In this document: positions 38,180 to 48,539 of the stretch, piece by piece
How positions within the stretch are numbered: the stretch's first letter is position 1
Layout: each line of letters opens with the position of its first letter
NCBI GenBank assembly: GCA_013397865.1
Contig: VZTI01002586.1
Coordinates: 9,274 to 73,273 of the forward strand
Length of the DNA: 64,000 nucleotides
Reading direction: 5' to 3'
Source of the DNA: Struthidea cinerea
Lineage: Eukaryota; Chordata; Aves; Passeriformes; Corcoracidae
Translations under genes and position numbers: made by a program
The notes under the pieces: generated by a model
Seen by the model: only the letters and a program-made list of their open reading frames with translations
The model's database searches: none
What the model was told of the DNA's origin: nothing

Positions 38180-40188
38180 CTTCCCACTCTGATATCTCTG
38201 GAGCCATCTTGTTAATAATATTGCTCAAAGCACTTTAATTTTAAACATTGTCCAGGATTTAAAAAAAAAAAAATTCCCCAAATAATCTTTTCAGAGCTGG
38301 GGAGGAGATCTTTTTTAAGTCCAGTTCTTTGCTCTGAGATAGAGAAATGTGGTTTTTTGCAAATTTAAAAAATGGTGCTTGAAGGAAGTTGATTGAAGTG
38401 CTCAAGGTTTCCCATTATGAGAAACTGGTTGAATAACAACAGTTATGGTTCATTTTCTGGAACTTGAAAAATTAGTAAAATAAATAGGAGGGTTTTTTTC
38501 CTGTGATATTAAAGCCATGTATAATAATAAGCAGCATGACTACAGAACAATTCTGTCGGCATCTCTGTTGTATCATATCAGATATTTTTCAATATTTATT
38601 TTATCATTTCCATCTTCCATTACATCTGAGGAAGAAGAAAGATGCCAGGCCCTAACTTCCACTCTGTTCTCCTTAAATCAAATTAGGCTAATTCATAACA
38701 ACTCAGTACCTCACATTTCTTTTCTCAATAGAGACACCTAAATAGCTTTCTGCTTGCCTTTCTAAAAAGTGATCAAATTATTTGCTGAGGAAAATCAATC
38801 CAGGAAATACACATTTGTAATGGAAAAGATTGTATCTCTTCATCTGAGAAAATATGAACAAAAAATTATAAATAAAATATTAATATTGTGAATGGTGTCA
38901 ATGATCAACAAACTGGGGAAAGGAGAAGGACAAGTGAAGATTTTGGTCATAGCTTTGTGGGAACATCACACATTGTTTTTTCCCTGGGCAAGGATTTTCA
39001 TTAGAATATGTCCTTACACTAATTGTCTGTAATCTTCTCCTACCTATCTCATGAATATGTTATGATTGCCATTTCAAAGGCAGACACTATTTTGGCAAAA
39101 AACAACTTGGCAACAGGGAGACACTAAAGACCACTTGCTGTTATACAATAGTGATGTGAATTTGAATGCAACAGGATGCCACAAGTCAGAGGTGGAACTG
39201 TCCATATACTGCACTCCATGTACAAAAAGGACATCATTTCTTCCTAAGAAATGGATTCAGGTAATATACTAGAATTTGCCACATCAAACTATGTGTCTTT
39301 TTTGTAGCTAATACCACATCAGTAAAAAATGACTGTGTGCCACCACTGGGAAAACCTTTAAGAAGAACAATCAGGCAAAACAGCCTACAGCAAATGGGTC
39401 CCCATGCATTTGGAGTGAAATGGAAAGAAATGTAACAGGTTGTAAGGCAAAAAACCCCCACACCTTTGGGTTATATAAAGAATGAATTGTCCCCAAAGAT
39501 TTGTGTTTATTTCTTTCGCAAGAAGCTCTCTCTAATCAGCCCAGTGAGCAATGTCTCAAAGGAATGCCCATCTGTTCCCTGATGATTCAGGACTTCAAGC
39601 TGCTCCCAATGGTAAACCATTCCTCACTCTGTCAATATTCCAACTTAAATCTGATGAGTAAAATGGGAGTCAAAAATCCACATTTCGACTAGCACTCCCC
39701 CTCCTATCAACTGCTTTGTTTTCACTGTGCTATTGCTGTAATTTTTGGACACAGCAACCCATATTTCCTGCTGAACTCGTTTATAGTCATTTCTACAGCA
39801 GATTAAAAGTTCTTTGGATTGCAGTTGAAAATATGCTGTGTATCTTGCTCATTTGGAAGTCCAGTGGTCATCTGCCTGAGACATGGTGGGCTCATCTATC
39901 CAGGAGAATGCCTTAATTAGCGCAGGAGTTGTACACAAACCACTTGTGATGCTCCTTGCTGATTGATGGTAATTTTCATGCAAGAGGCATCACACCCTTC
40001 TCCTATCTGGAGGCTGCTCCACCAGAAGTCAGGGGAAAAGGTGCTCAAATCGGATTTCACAGGGTTGATCTGTGAGATGTCTGCAGCATTCACGTCTCAT
40101 TCTATCTGTAAGAAAATTTATTTTGTAGCCAGAGCCTACAAAAACTCCACAAAGCACTTGAATTAAGTACAATGCTGGCTACGATACT
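38180..40188. other. AT-rich noncoding DNA, no gene seen
   Basis: No recognised repeat or coding content up to the provirus. Confidence 0.55.
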
Positions 40189-40442
40189 GTTGTGTGTTAG
40201 GTTTCTCGGGGAATTTCTTCCCATTGTCGTCAGGGAGACGCTGGAAAGGGAGGAAGGGGTGGCTTTCTAGGTTAATAGTGATTAAGAAACAAAAGGAGTA
40301 GCCCAATCGCTGTGGCATACCACTGTATCGGTCTGGGGGGGGCGGAACGGGGGTTTGACAGCTCTTAGCTAGGGGTGGGCAATCTTCTCCCTGTTGGGAG
40401 CGGAGACAGTTTTTGCCATGGGCTTCTCCTGCGCAGCGGCTT

Positions 40443-40794
40443 GGCACTGCTGTGGAGCTCTGCCTGCCGCCTCCCTGCCAGGCCGCTGCAGGCAGCAGCA
40501 CAGACCCGGCCGCGCTCCTGGCTGCGGCTCGGCACTGCTGTGGAGCTCTGCCTGCCGCCTCCCTGCCAGGCCGCTGCAGGCAGCAGCACAGACCCGGCCG
40601 CGCTCCTGGCTGCGGCTCGGCACTGCTGTGGAGCTCTGCCTGCCGCCTCCCTGCCAGGCCGCTGCAGGCAGCAGCACAGACCCGGCCGCGCTCCTGGCTG
40701 CGGCTCGGCACTGCTGTGGAGCTCTGCCTGCCGCCTCCCTGCCAGGCCGCTGCAGGCAGCAGCACAGACCCGGCCGCGCTCCTGGCTGCGGCCC
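40443..40794 (+). repeat. 88-bp tandem repeat, four units, inside the LTR
   Basis: Units start with GGCACTGCTGTGGAGCTCTG at 40443, 40531, 40619 and 40707, exactly 88 bases apart and nearly identical. They are GC-rich, with several CpG. The second copy of this LTR (42764-42912) has only two units, one shortened. Confidence 0.97.
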
Positions 40795-40882
40795 AGGCAG
40801 ACTGCGCGCGTGCCCGGGGAGCGGCCCCGCCTCCCTCCCGCCGGAGCGCCCCCACCCCGGGGAGGTCCCCAGCTCGCAGCAG

Positions 40883-40896
40883 AGCGCCCCCTGCCG
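40883..40896 (-). promoter_or_regulatory. CTCF-like core in proviral LTR
   Basis: Plus strand AGCGCCCCCTGCCG. The minus strand GGCAGGGGGCGCT agrees with most positions of the CTCF core consensus. It lies just downstream of the tandem array and matches 9115-9128 in the solo LTR. Confidence 0.35.
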
Positions 40897-41164
40897 ACTG
40901 CGGGGGAGGCGCTGCACCCGCTGCCTTCCCGACGAGGGGAAACACTGCTCAGTGAGTGGGAAGCTTCTGTTACTGTTTTGTTGCTTGTTCTGCTCCGGTA
41001 TCTGTATATTTTATAGTAAAGAACTGTTATTCCTTTTCCTACATATTTGCCTGGAAGCCCCATAATTTTCGGAGTTATAGTAATTTAGAGGGAGGAATCT
41101 TTTTCCTTCCAGGAAGGTTCCTGCCTTGCTTGGGAGACATTTCTCTTTCAAACCAAGACATTAA

Positions 41165-41182
41165 TTGGCGCCCAGTGTGGGT
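41165..41182 (+). other. Retroviral primer binding site, tRNA-Lys-like
   Basis: TGGCGCCCAGTGTGGGTC starts four bases after the LTR end. TGGCGCCC complements the 3' end of lysine tRNAs and the rest (GTGTGGG) is close to the lysine-1,2 type. It sets the orientation and proves that 40189-41160 is a 5' LTR. The exact primer tRNA is inferred. Confidence 0.75.
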
Positions 41183-41876
41183 CTTCGAGAGGAAAGGATG
41201 AAAAGAGAATAACAGTTCTTTGGTGACCCATTTGTGTATTGGATATAGAAACCTTATTAGGCATCACCATGTAGGCCAGCTTACTTTGGTTCAGTTGGCA
41301 TATGATCGTGGTTAGTTTTTTCCATTGGTAGGTCGTTATCTAAACATGGGCCCTAGAACTAAGGTCACTGTGACTGTTACCAAGTTTGTAGAATGAGTTG
41401 ATTGGGTGAGGAATTCAGTGCTTACAAACTTCTTTTTGAATTAGGTTGTGATAGTTAGATAGCTGTGTGCACTAAGTTCATATCCTTGGGGTTTCACTAA
41501 TAATGGGACCTATTGTGGGGGAGGAATGCAGAGGGGTGTTTTTCCCAACACGTTTTCAGGCCTACCACAACAGCTTTCGAAGGGTTTAAATTCCCTCTAA
41601 ATGCTAAAGATACCATATTCTTGCTGATGTTTTTGCTAAGTTTATTCAATACAGTCCATTCAGCATTTAAAGACAGGATGAGGTTGCCTCAAAATCTACC
41701 CCAGAGACTAGGAATGCTGCCCAGAAACATACTATGTCTATGAGGCCATAGACACTGCCCAGCAGTACCACCTGCAGTCAGAGGGAAAGGTGGATAGTGC
41801 AGCCATAGAACCAACAGATTTTACAACCATTGAGGTTCCAGCTGAACCACAAGGGCAGCCACAGCCAGCAGCAGTC
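41183..41876 (+). pseudogene. gag: ERV leader and broken gag 5' part, cut by assembly gap
   Basis: This is untranslated leader followed by gag-like sequence. From about 41722 a frame encodes a segment rich in Tyr, Glu and Gln that then becomes Pro/Gln-rich, as in the N-terminal part of avian endogenous gag. The upstream portion contains stops in every frame, so no intact gag can be read. The sequence stops at the N run. The same bases reappear at 43301-43994. Confidence 0.6.
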
Positions 41877-42575
41877 NNNNNNNNNNNNNNNNNNNNNNNN
41901 NNNNNNNNNNNNNNNNNNNNNNNNNNNNNNNNNNNNNNNNNNNNNNNNNNNNNNNNNNNNNNNNNNNNNNNNNNNNNNNNNNNNNNNNNNNNNNNNNNNN
42001 NNNNNNNNNNNNNNNNNNNNNNNNNNNNNNNNNNNNNNNNNNNNNNNNNNNNNNNNNNNNNNNNNNNNNNNNNNNNNNNNNNNNNNNNNNNNNNNNNNNN
42101 NNNNNNNNNNNNNNNNNNNNNNNNNNNNNNNNNNNNNNNNNNNNNNNNNNNNNNNNNNNNNNNNNNNNNNNNNNNNNNNNNNNNNNNNNNNNNNNNNNNN
42201 NNNNNNNNNNNNNNNNNNNNNNNNNNNNNNNNNNNNNNNNNNNNNNNNNNNNNNNNNNNNNNNNNNNNNNNNNNNNNNNNNNNNNNNNNNNNNNNNNNNN
42301 NNNNNNNNNNNNNNNNNNNNNNNNNNNNNNNNNNNNNNNNNNNNNNNNNNNNNNNNNNNNNNNNNNNNNNNNNNNNNNNNNNNNNNNNNNNNNNNNNNNN
42401 NNNNNNNNNNNNNNNNNNNNNNNNNNNNNNNNNNNNNNNNNNNNNNNNNNNNNNNNNNNNNNNNNNNNNNNNNNNNNNNNNNNNNNNNNNNNNNNNNNNN
42501 NNNNNNNNNNNNNNNNNNNNNNNNNNNNNNNNNNNNNNNNNNNNNNNNNNNNNNNNNNNNNNNNNNNNNNNNNNN
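41877..42575. other. Assembly gap, 699 N
   Basis: Unknown bases. The two flanks are duplicates of each other (40255-41876 and 42576-43994), so the gap may have no real counterpart. Frames spanning it are meaningless. Confidence 1.
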
Positions 42576-42763
42576 AGGGGTGGCTTTCTAGGTTAATAGT
42601 GATTAAGAAACAAAAGGAGTAGCCCAATCGCTGTGGCATACCACTGTATCGGTCTGGGGGGGGCGGAACGGGGGTTTGACAGCTCTTAGCTAGGGGTGGG
42701 CAATCTTCTCCCTGTTGGGAGCGGAGACAGTTTTTGCCATGGGCTTCTCCTGCGCTGCGGCTC

Positions 42764-42912
42764 GGCACTGCTGTGGAGCTCTGCCTGCCGCCTCCCTGCC
42801 AGGCCGCGCTCCTGGCTGCGGCTCGGCACTGCTGTGGAGCTCTGCCTGCCGCCTCCCTGCCAGGCCGCTGCAGGCAGCAGCACAGACCCGGCCGCGCTCC
42901 TGGCTGCGGCCC
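42764..42912 (+). repeat. Same 88-bp tandem repeat, two units, first shortened to 61 bp
   Basis: Units start at 42764 and 42825. The first lacks 27 bases lying between two GGCCG motifs, a typical short-direct-repeat deletion. 352 minus 149 equals 203 bases, the whole length difference from the first copy. Confidence 0.97.
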
Positions 42913-43000
42913 AGGCAGACTGCGCGCGTGCCCGGGGAGCGGCCCCGCCTCCCTCCCGCCGGAGCGCCCCCACCCCGGGGAGGTCCCCAGCTCGCAGCAG

Positions 43001-43014
43001 AGCGCCCCCTGCCG
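43001..43014 (-). promoter_or_regulatory. CTCF-like core, second LTR copy
   Basis: Identical to 40883-40896 at an offset of 2118 bases. Confidence 0.35.
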
Positions 43015-43282
43015 ACTGCGGGGGAGGCGCTGCACCCGCTGCCTTCCCGACGAGGGGAAACACTGCTCAGTGAGTGGGAAGCTTCTGTTACTGTTTTGTT
43101 GCTTGTTCTGCTCCGGTATCTGTATATTTTATAGTAAAGAACTGTTATTCCTTTTCCTACATATTTGCCTGGAAGCCCCATAATTTTCGGAGTTATAGTA
43201 ATTTAGAGGGAGGAATCTTTTTCCTTCCAGGAAGGTTCCTGCCTTGCTTGGGAGACATTTCTCTTTCAAACCAAGACATTAA

Positions 43283-43300
43283 TTGGCGCCCAGTGTGGGT
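43283..43300 (+). other. Primer binding site, second copy
   Basis: TGGCGCCCAGTGTGGGTC, identical to 41165-41182 and again four bases after the LTR end. Confidence 0.75.
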
Positions 43301-44330
43301 CTTCGAGAGGAAAGGATGAAAAGAGAATAACAGTTCTTTGGTGACCCATTTGTGTATTGGATATAGAAACCTTATTAGGCATCACCATGTAGGCCAGCTT
43401 ACTTTGGTTCAGTTGGCATATGATCGTGGTTAGTTTTTTCCATTGGTAGGTCGTTATCTAAACATGGGCCCTAGAACTAAGGTCACTGTGACTGTTACCA
43501 AGTTTGTAGAATGAGTTGATTGGGTGAGGAATTCAGTGCTTACAAACTTCTTTTTGAATTAGGTTGTGATAGTTAGATAGCTGTGTGCACTAAGTTCATA
43601 TCCTTGGGGTTTCACTAATAATGGGACCTATTGTGGGGGAGGAATGCAGAGGGGTGTTTTTCCCAACACGTTTTCAGGCCTACCACAACAGCTTTCGAAG
43701 GGTTTAAATTCCCTCTAAATGCTAAAGATACCATATTCTTGCTGATGTTTTTGCTAAGTTTATTCAATACAGTCCATTCAGCATTTAAAGACAGGATGAG
43801 GTTGCCTCAAAATCTACCCCAGAGACTAGGAATGCTGCCCAGAAACATACTATGTCTATGAGGCCATAGACACTGCCCAGCAGTACCACCTGCAGTCAGA
43901 GGGAAAGGTGGATAGTGCAGCCATAGAACCAACAGATTTTACAACCATTGAGGTTCCAGCTGAACCACAAGGGCAGCCACAGCCAGCAGCAGTCACCCCT
44001 GTGCAGAGGAGGAATTATAAAACCAAATCAGTACGTCCGGTTAAAAATGATCAGGTACTAGGGCACTCACAACCAGCAGAGGAGCTGGAGCCCAAGATCA
44101 TCACTGAATCCCTGTCATCTGACAGTCTCTGCAGTCTGCGAAAAGACGTTACACAACTGGTGAGCAAGGCTATTCTGGCCTGACTGACTTGAGTTTGGGA
44201 GCTTGCGAGTGCAGGTGTGCAACTTGATGGTACCGAAGCAAAGTTTTTGGGGTCCTTGGCCCTGGAGGTGGGTATCAAGCAGGCATTTGTGAGAGAGCCA
44301 GGACCCTTTCTCTCCAGCAGTGGCTTCTAA
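43301..44330 (+). pseudogene. gag: ERV leader and gag 5' fragment, continues past the duplicated part
   Basis: 43301-43994 repeats 41183-41876. Beyond it, a frame from 43908 to 44183 (91 codons) stays open through Pro/Gln-rich and charged sequence and ends at a stop, after which related coding sequence decays by about 44330. In intact elements this would be the N-terminal matrix-side part of Gag, which assembles particles. There is no recognisable capsid, protease, polymerase or envelope, and no 3' LTR downstream in the window, so the provirus is heavily 3'-truncated and inactive. Confidence 0.6.
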
Positions 44331-47300
44331 CAAATGTAAGAGAGTGGTTTAGACAAATACACATTTGAACTTACATGGAAAAGTTCTATATTTGAATTTG
44401 ATTTATGCCTGTAACAACGTTAACGTTTATACTAATAAATGCAACACATATATGGTAATCCCATACAGTACAGTTATCCACTCTGAGCTGAAAATAGCCC
44501 AGCTAACCCCAGATAAAATCCCATGCACAGAGATTGACAGCATCATCTCCTGTTACTTGTCTTTATCCAAAACACTAACGAAAGTGTCCAAAGAATGGAA
44601 AACGAGATCTCTTGTACAAGACCTTTCAGAGTGCATTGGATAGAGCAACAAATACCCTTTGGGGCTGGATTTCCTTCCAAGTGCCCATGAGGTCTGTGGG
44701 TCTACCAGTGTTCACCTATCTGTCATCTCAGATTAGCAAAACCTCTGTATTATTCTTTAAAAGGCAGCATTGGTTTCTCTTCTGTGTAATTTATCATTTT
44801 AGCCTAGGACACAGTCTTCTACTGATGCAATCTTGTAAGCAGATGAAATACAGCCTTGAATGCTAACACATCCCATTGCCAGTCCCAAGTGGTGTATCCC
44901 CAGCAAAGGACTCACTAGTGCTCCTGTTCCTCCAGGGCATCATCGAGGCAAACCCAGGTATAAGAAAAGCTACAAGAGGGCATATAGGAGAAACTGGAGA
45001 AACTGGAGAAGGGAAGACTCCAGTTATGTCTCTATGGTGTTTCCCTTCTTCCCTCTAAAGAAAAATTCCTATCAGAAAAAATCCTGTCATTTTCCCAAAA
45101 GGTGGTTTCAGAAATCTATTTTTTGATGTTTTTTCCATTTAATCAACAGCTCAGATCTGGTAGTCAGGAAATCTGGTTTTAATTCCCAAGCCCGTTATGG
45201 GCTCCCAGTATATCTGGCAACGCACCTCTGCAAAATGATGTGGTGATACGAGGTGTGTTGATGGCTATTGAGCTGGAAGTGGGCTGGACGCTGCATAGAT
45301 GTCCTTCTGTGTGGTTCTTCTGGGTGAAGTGCCCAAATATTTTTAATTTCCACATGACCCTTATTTTTCAAAATTTTTCAAAATGTGGCAAATCAAGCTC
45401 CCACAGTGGGGTTACCAAGATATTCATACTGCTCAAAATGCAAAAAGATGCCTCATGGGATTATCTAAATCCGACTGCCTTAAGAGATTGGAGCGTACTC
45501 TGGGAGCTTTTGTAAATCCCAGCAGTGTCACTTTGAATTTCTAAGCTTGCATTGCTTTTTCCAGAACAGTGCCTGGTTTCTGCTATATTTTCAGATGGTT
45601 TCGGCTTATTTGCCATTACCAGAAGGTTATCCTGGTAGTTAGACTTTCCTTTCTAGGCTAAGGAAGAGATTGTTTTACACGATGCCTTTCATCTTCCCTA
45701 ATATGTGCCATATTATTCTCTTGATTTCTTCCATCTGGAAAAATCTTTTGTTGACCTCACCTGAAATCTAAAACCATTCAAAATAAGCTCTTCCACTTCT
45801 GTCCTCTGATCCAGTAATGGTGGGTGTGACTGGAAGGTCAGAAGTCTGAGATTAGTCCTGACCTCACGCTTGGGCTTCACACTGGCAGTAGGTTAGAATC
45901 TTTGACCTTGCCATCCTGACAAATTGTTATTGCTACATACCAAAAATCAGCTCACCCTCATGTCTGGGGAGGGTGTGGGGCGAAAGATAGGGAAGATGGA
46001 TTCCTTCAAAGAGTGAAGCTTTTCCACACAGCATGACTTGGAGACAGAAAGGTTTAACCCAAGGTAAAATCTTGACAGACACTAACTCCTAAAATGCAGC
46101 CCAGAAATGCTCTTAATTGAATCCTAACTGGGTCAAATTATGTAGACAATGAATTCCACTTTAGCTTTTACTTACAGAGAGTGAGCTGCCAACCTCTCAT
46201 GAAAATTGAGTAGGGACCAGATTTCTGCACTGACTGGCTCTCACATTTTACAAATACAAGAATAAATAAAGTCAGGCTAACACGAATATTTAGTATATAA
46301 CCCTAACATGACAAGATCTTCAGGGTTGTCTGATTGCTATCAGAGGCAACTGCTTTGACAAACAATGTATTCAAAAAGCCTCCATCTGAAGAGAAAAATT
46401 TTCCTTTAACGTTAACTTATATCATTCTCTGGTTTTAGTGTGGAGAAAGGAAGCTACTACAAACTTCTTTCTGTCAGACTGTGAGAATGTGCGTATGCTC
46501 GTGTCTGTCCATTCCCACTGTAACAGGATCCGACTCTGTTGGCCAAACTCAACCACTCTTGCAGGAGATTAGAGGACAAAAAGGCTTTGCTTGGTATCCC
46601 CCTGACAGCAAGGCTTTCTAGTCAGTCAAAGCAGAGAGAGGCAGACCCATAACCACATTTGAAGCCAGACAAATACAACTTGAAAATAGAGTCTGCTTTT
46701 TTAAAAGCACAGCTATAAAATGAGAAAGCCTTCAATCGGATTTTGTGTCTTCTTAGGCAGCAGAGTTAGTCAGCCTCGAGATACAAATCCAGAGGAAACC
46801 TGGCTCCTTTTGATCCAGAACTACCTATTTCTTAGGTTTTAAAGTCACAGTGGGCCATAAGATCATCTATTCTGAGCTCCATATAATATGGACCATAAAA
46901 TTGCATACTGCAATAAGGAACCCAATAACTTGTGCTTGGCTGAAACCTGTGTTCCAACAGGCATCTGCTCACAATTTGAAAATATCTGAAGAGGAACACT
47001 CTACTACTTTCATTGGTATTTTGTCTCAACACCTAATCATTCCCACCACTAAAGCTCTTTTTGAAATGAAATATGTCTGCTTTTAGGTTCCAGCCATGTA
47101 CCTCTGATAGACTACGAGGCTCTGTTGCCTCTGGGTCTTTTCTCCTGAGGATGAACTTCCACCCTTCCTGAGCCTCCTCTTGCCTTTCCCTTGGTAAGTG
47201 AAGCAGGTGGAGATCTAGCATGAGATTATTTTTTTCCAAGCTTTTGAAACTTTTTGTGACTTTTCACTTTTTTGAAGGGCCTTTCAAAATAGGATGACAT

Positions 47301-48437
47301 AACAACAGCTTGGATGACTTACAAAGTAGACTTTTATTAATGCAGTCAATGCACATGAGGGAAAAGGGTGAGGGGTGAAGAGACAAGAATTCAAACAACC
47401 CAGGAGTTTCATTTCTCTGTCTGGTGGGGACATTTGACAGTGTTAAAATGTTCATGTTTTTTGATAAGATCATCTCCTCTTCTAAAATTATTAAGGCAGA
47501 AACTAGTTTTCAGAGGGAGGCAGAAGAAGGAGCTCATTCACGGCTTACAAGAAGTTTCCAGTAGGGATGGAGAAGGATTGAGGGCACAGATATGATAATG
47601 TGATACCCTCATGGGTTGCTGAGCATGTCCCAGCAAATGGGGGCTCCTACAGTTTCTCTTCTGGAGTTCTTCTGGCACAGCCTGGCTAGATCTCATCTCC
47701 TGTTCTAAAGGATGTTCAAATTCAACTGCAGTAGATAAGAGTGCACAGAGGCTATGCACAATCAATCCGATGTAGTTCATGGAGGGTGAAAAGCAGAACT
47801 TGAGTATTTGTGCAGAATAAGTTCAGCTCTTCAGGCCCTCACTTCCTGGCCCAGTGGTAACACAGCCTAAAAAATGAAAACAGTAGTTTTCATTTTTAAG
47901 TTCTGCTTTAAAACAGAAAACCTGCATCTGGTGGAAGAATAAGCCAAGTATAACAATGGCTCATGGGGTGTAGTGGTAAAGCAGCAAAATGTCTCACTGT
48001 GTATGAGGAACCAAATATAGGAGTCTTCCTCTAGATTCAGGACACTGACCACCCACAACAGCTTCCTCTATCACAGGTCACTGGCAGATGGGTCACGGGA
48101 TGCACAGATCAGTATTGGTGCGTTTTGCTCAAGGCCCAGCTCTGGCTTCCAGCATCTGATCCCATCTACAGCCCAGCCCTGTGGGAATATAGGAGCTAAT
48201 GCCAGAGAGACCATTCCCAGGAACTTCTGCATCAGTCACCAGCAGAAAGCAAGCTGACACCTAAAAGGGAAAACAATTAGTCAGAAAGGGAAATCAGTTT
48301 AAATAGGCCTGGGGAAGTAGACTGCGAAGATGTAGCATGTCCTTCACTTAACACAGTGGTTTTATTTCCTTGGTTTGGGAGGGTTTTTGCAGCACTGGAG
48401 GGGAGCAAACAAGGTTGCTGACCTGACAAATGCATGT
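44331..48437. other. AT-rich noncoding DNA, no gene seen
   Basis: Over 4 kb without a recognisable repeat or gene. An Arg/Lys/Trp-rich frame at 44860-45126 caught my attention but lacks support (see rejected items). Confidence 0.5.
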
Positions 48438-48539
48438 GTTGTGGTTCTTGGGGTGTCCTCTGCAGGGCCAGGAGGTGGATTCAATAATCCTCGTGGGTTC
48501 CTTCCAACTGAGGATAGTCTATAATTGTATGATTTTATC
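48438..48539 (+). mobile_element. Short CR1 3' tail
   Basis: GCAGGGCCAGGAGGTGGATTC ... GGGTTCCTTCCAACTGAGGATA ... ATTGTATGATTTTAT matches the last 100 bases of a CR1 subfamily different from those at 16, 33 and 36 kb. Plus orientation, old. Confidence 0.85.

Larger units (their letters stand above)
40189..41160 (+). mobile_element. 5' LTR of an endogenous retrovirus, family B
   Basis: Begins near TGTTGTGTGTTAGG (exact first base uncertain by a few positions) and ends CAAACCAAGACA at 41160, four bases before a primer binding site. The terminal region aligns with solo LTR 8344-9471. It contains a four-unit 88-bp tandem array (40443-40794), a CTCF-like core (40883-40896) and the variant polyadenylation signal AGTAAA at 41015-41020. 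Long open frames on both strands here follow from the 88-bp GC-rich unit and are not genes. Confidence 0.85.
42576..43278 (+). mobile_element. Second copy of the family B LTR, missing its first 66 bases
   Basis: Colinear with 40255-41160 and, as far as I can see by eye, base-identical outside the tandem array and two substitutions just before it. The left end is the gap edge, not a biological end. AGTAAA lies at 43133-43138. I think this is the same LTR as 40189-41160, assembled twice. Confidence 0.85.

Noticed and set aside
40163..41065. Long open frames of 180-260 codons on both strands
   Set aside because: An 88-bp unit is not a multiple of three and lacks stops in several phases, so four units open many frames at once. 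The peptides repeat with the DNA period and belong to the LTR.
41790..43035. Frames of 253-404 codons across the N run
   Set aside because: They consist mostly of unknown bases; the real parts are gag-side and LTR sequence.
44860..45126. Arg/Lys/Trp-rich frame with a GETGETGE-like stretch in the alternate frame, resembling a secreted basic tail or collagen
   Set aside because: The acceptor-like CCTCCAG and donor-like CAGGTATAAG around it would enclose only about 20 bases, and neither frame continues as a family I recognise. It looks like chance from a GGAGAAACT tandem.
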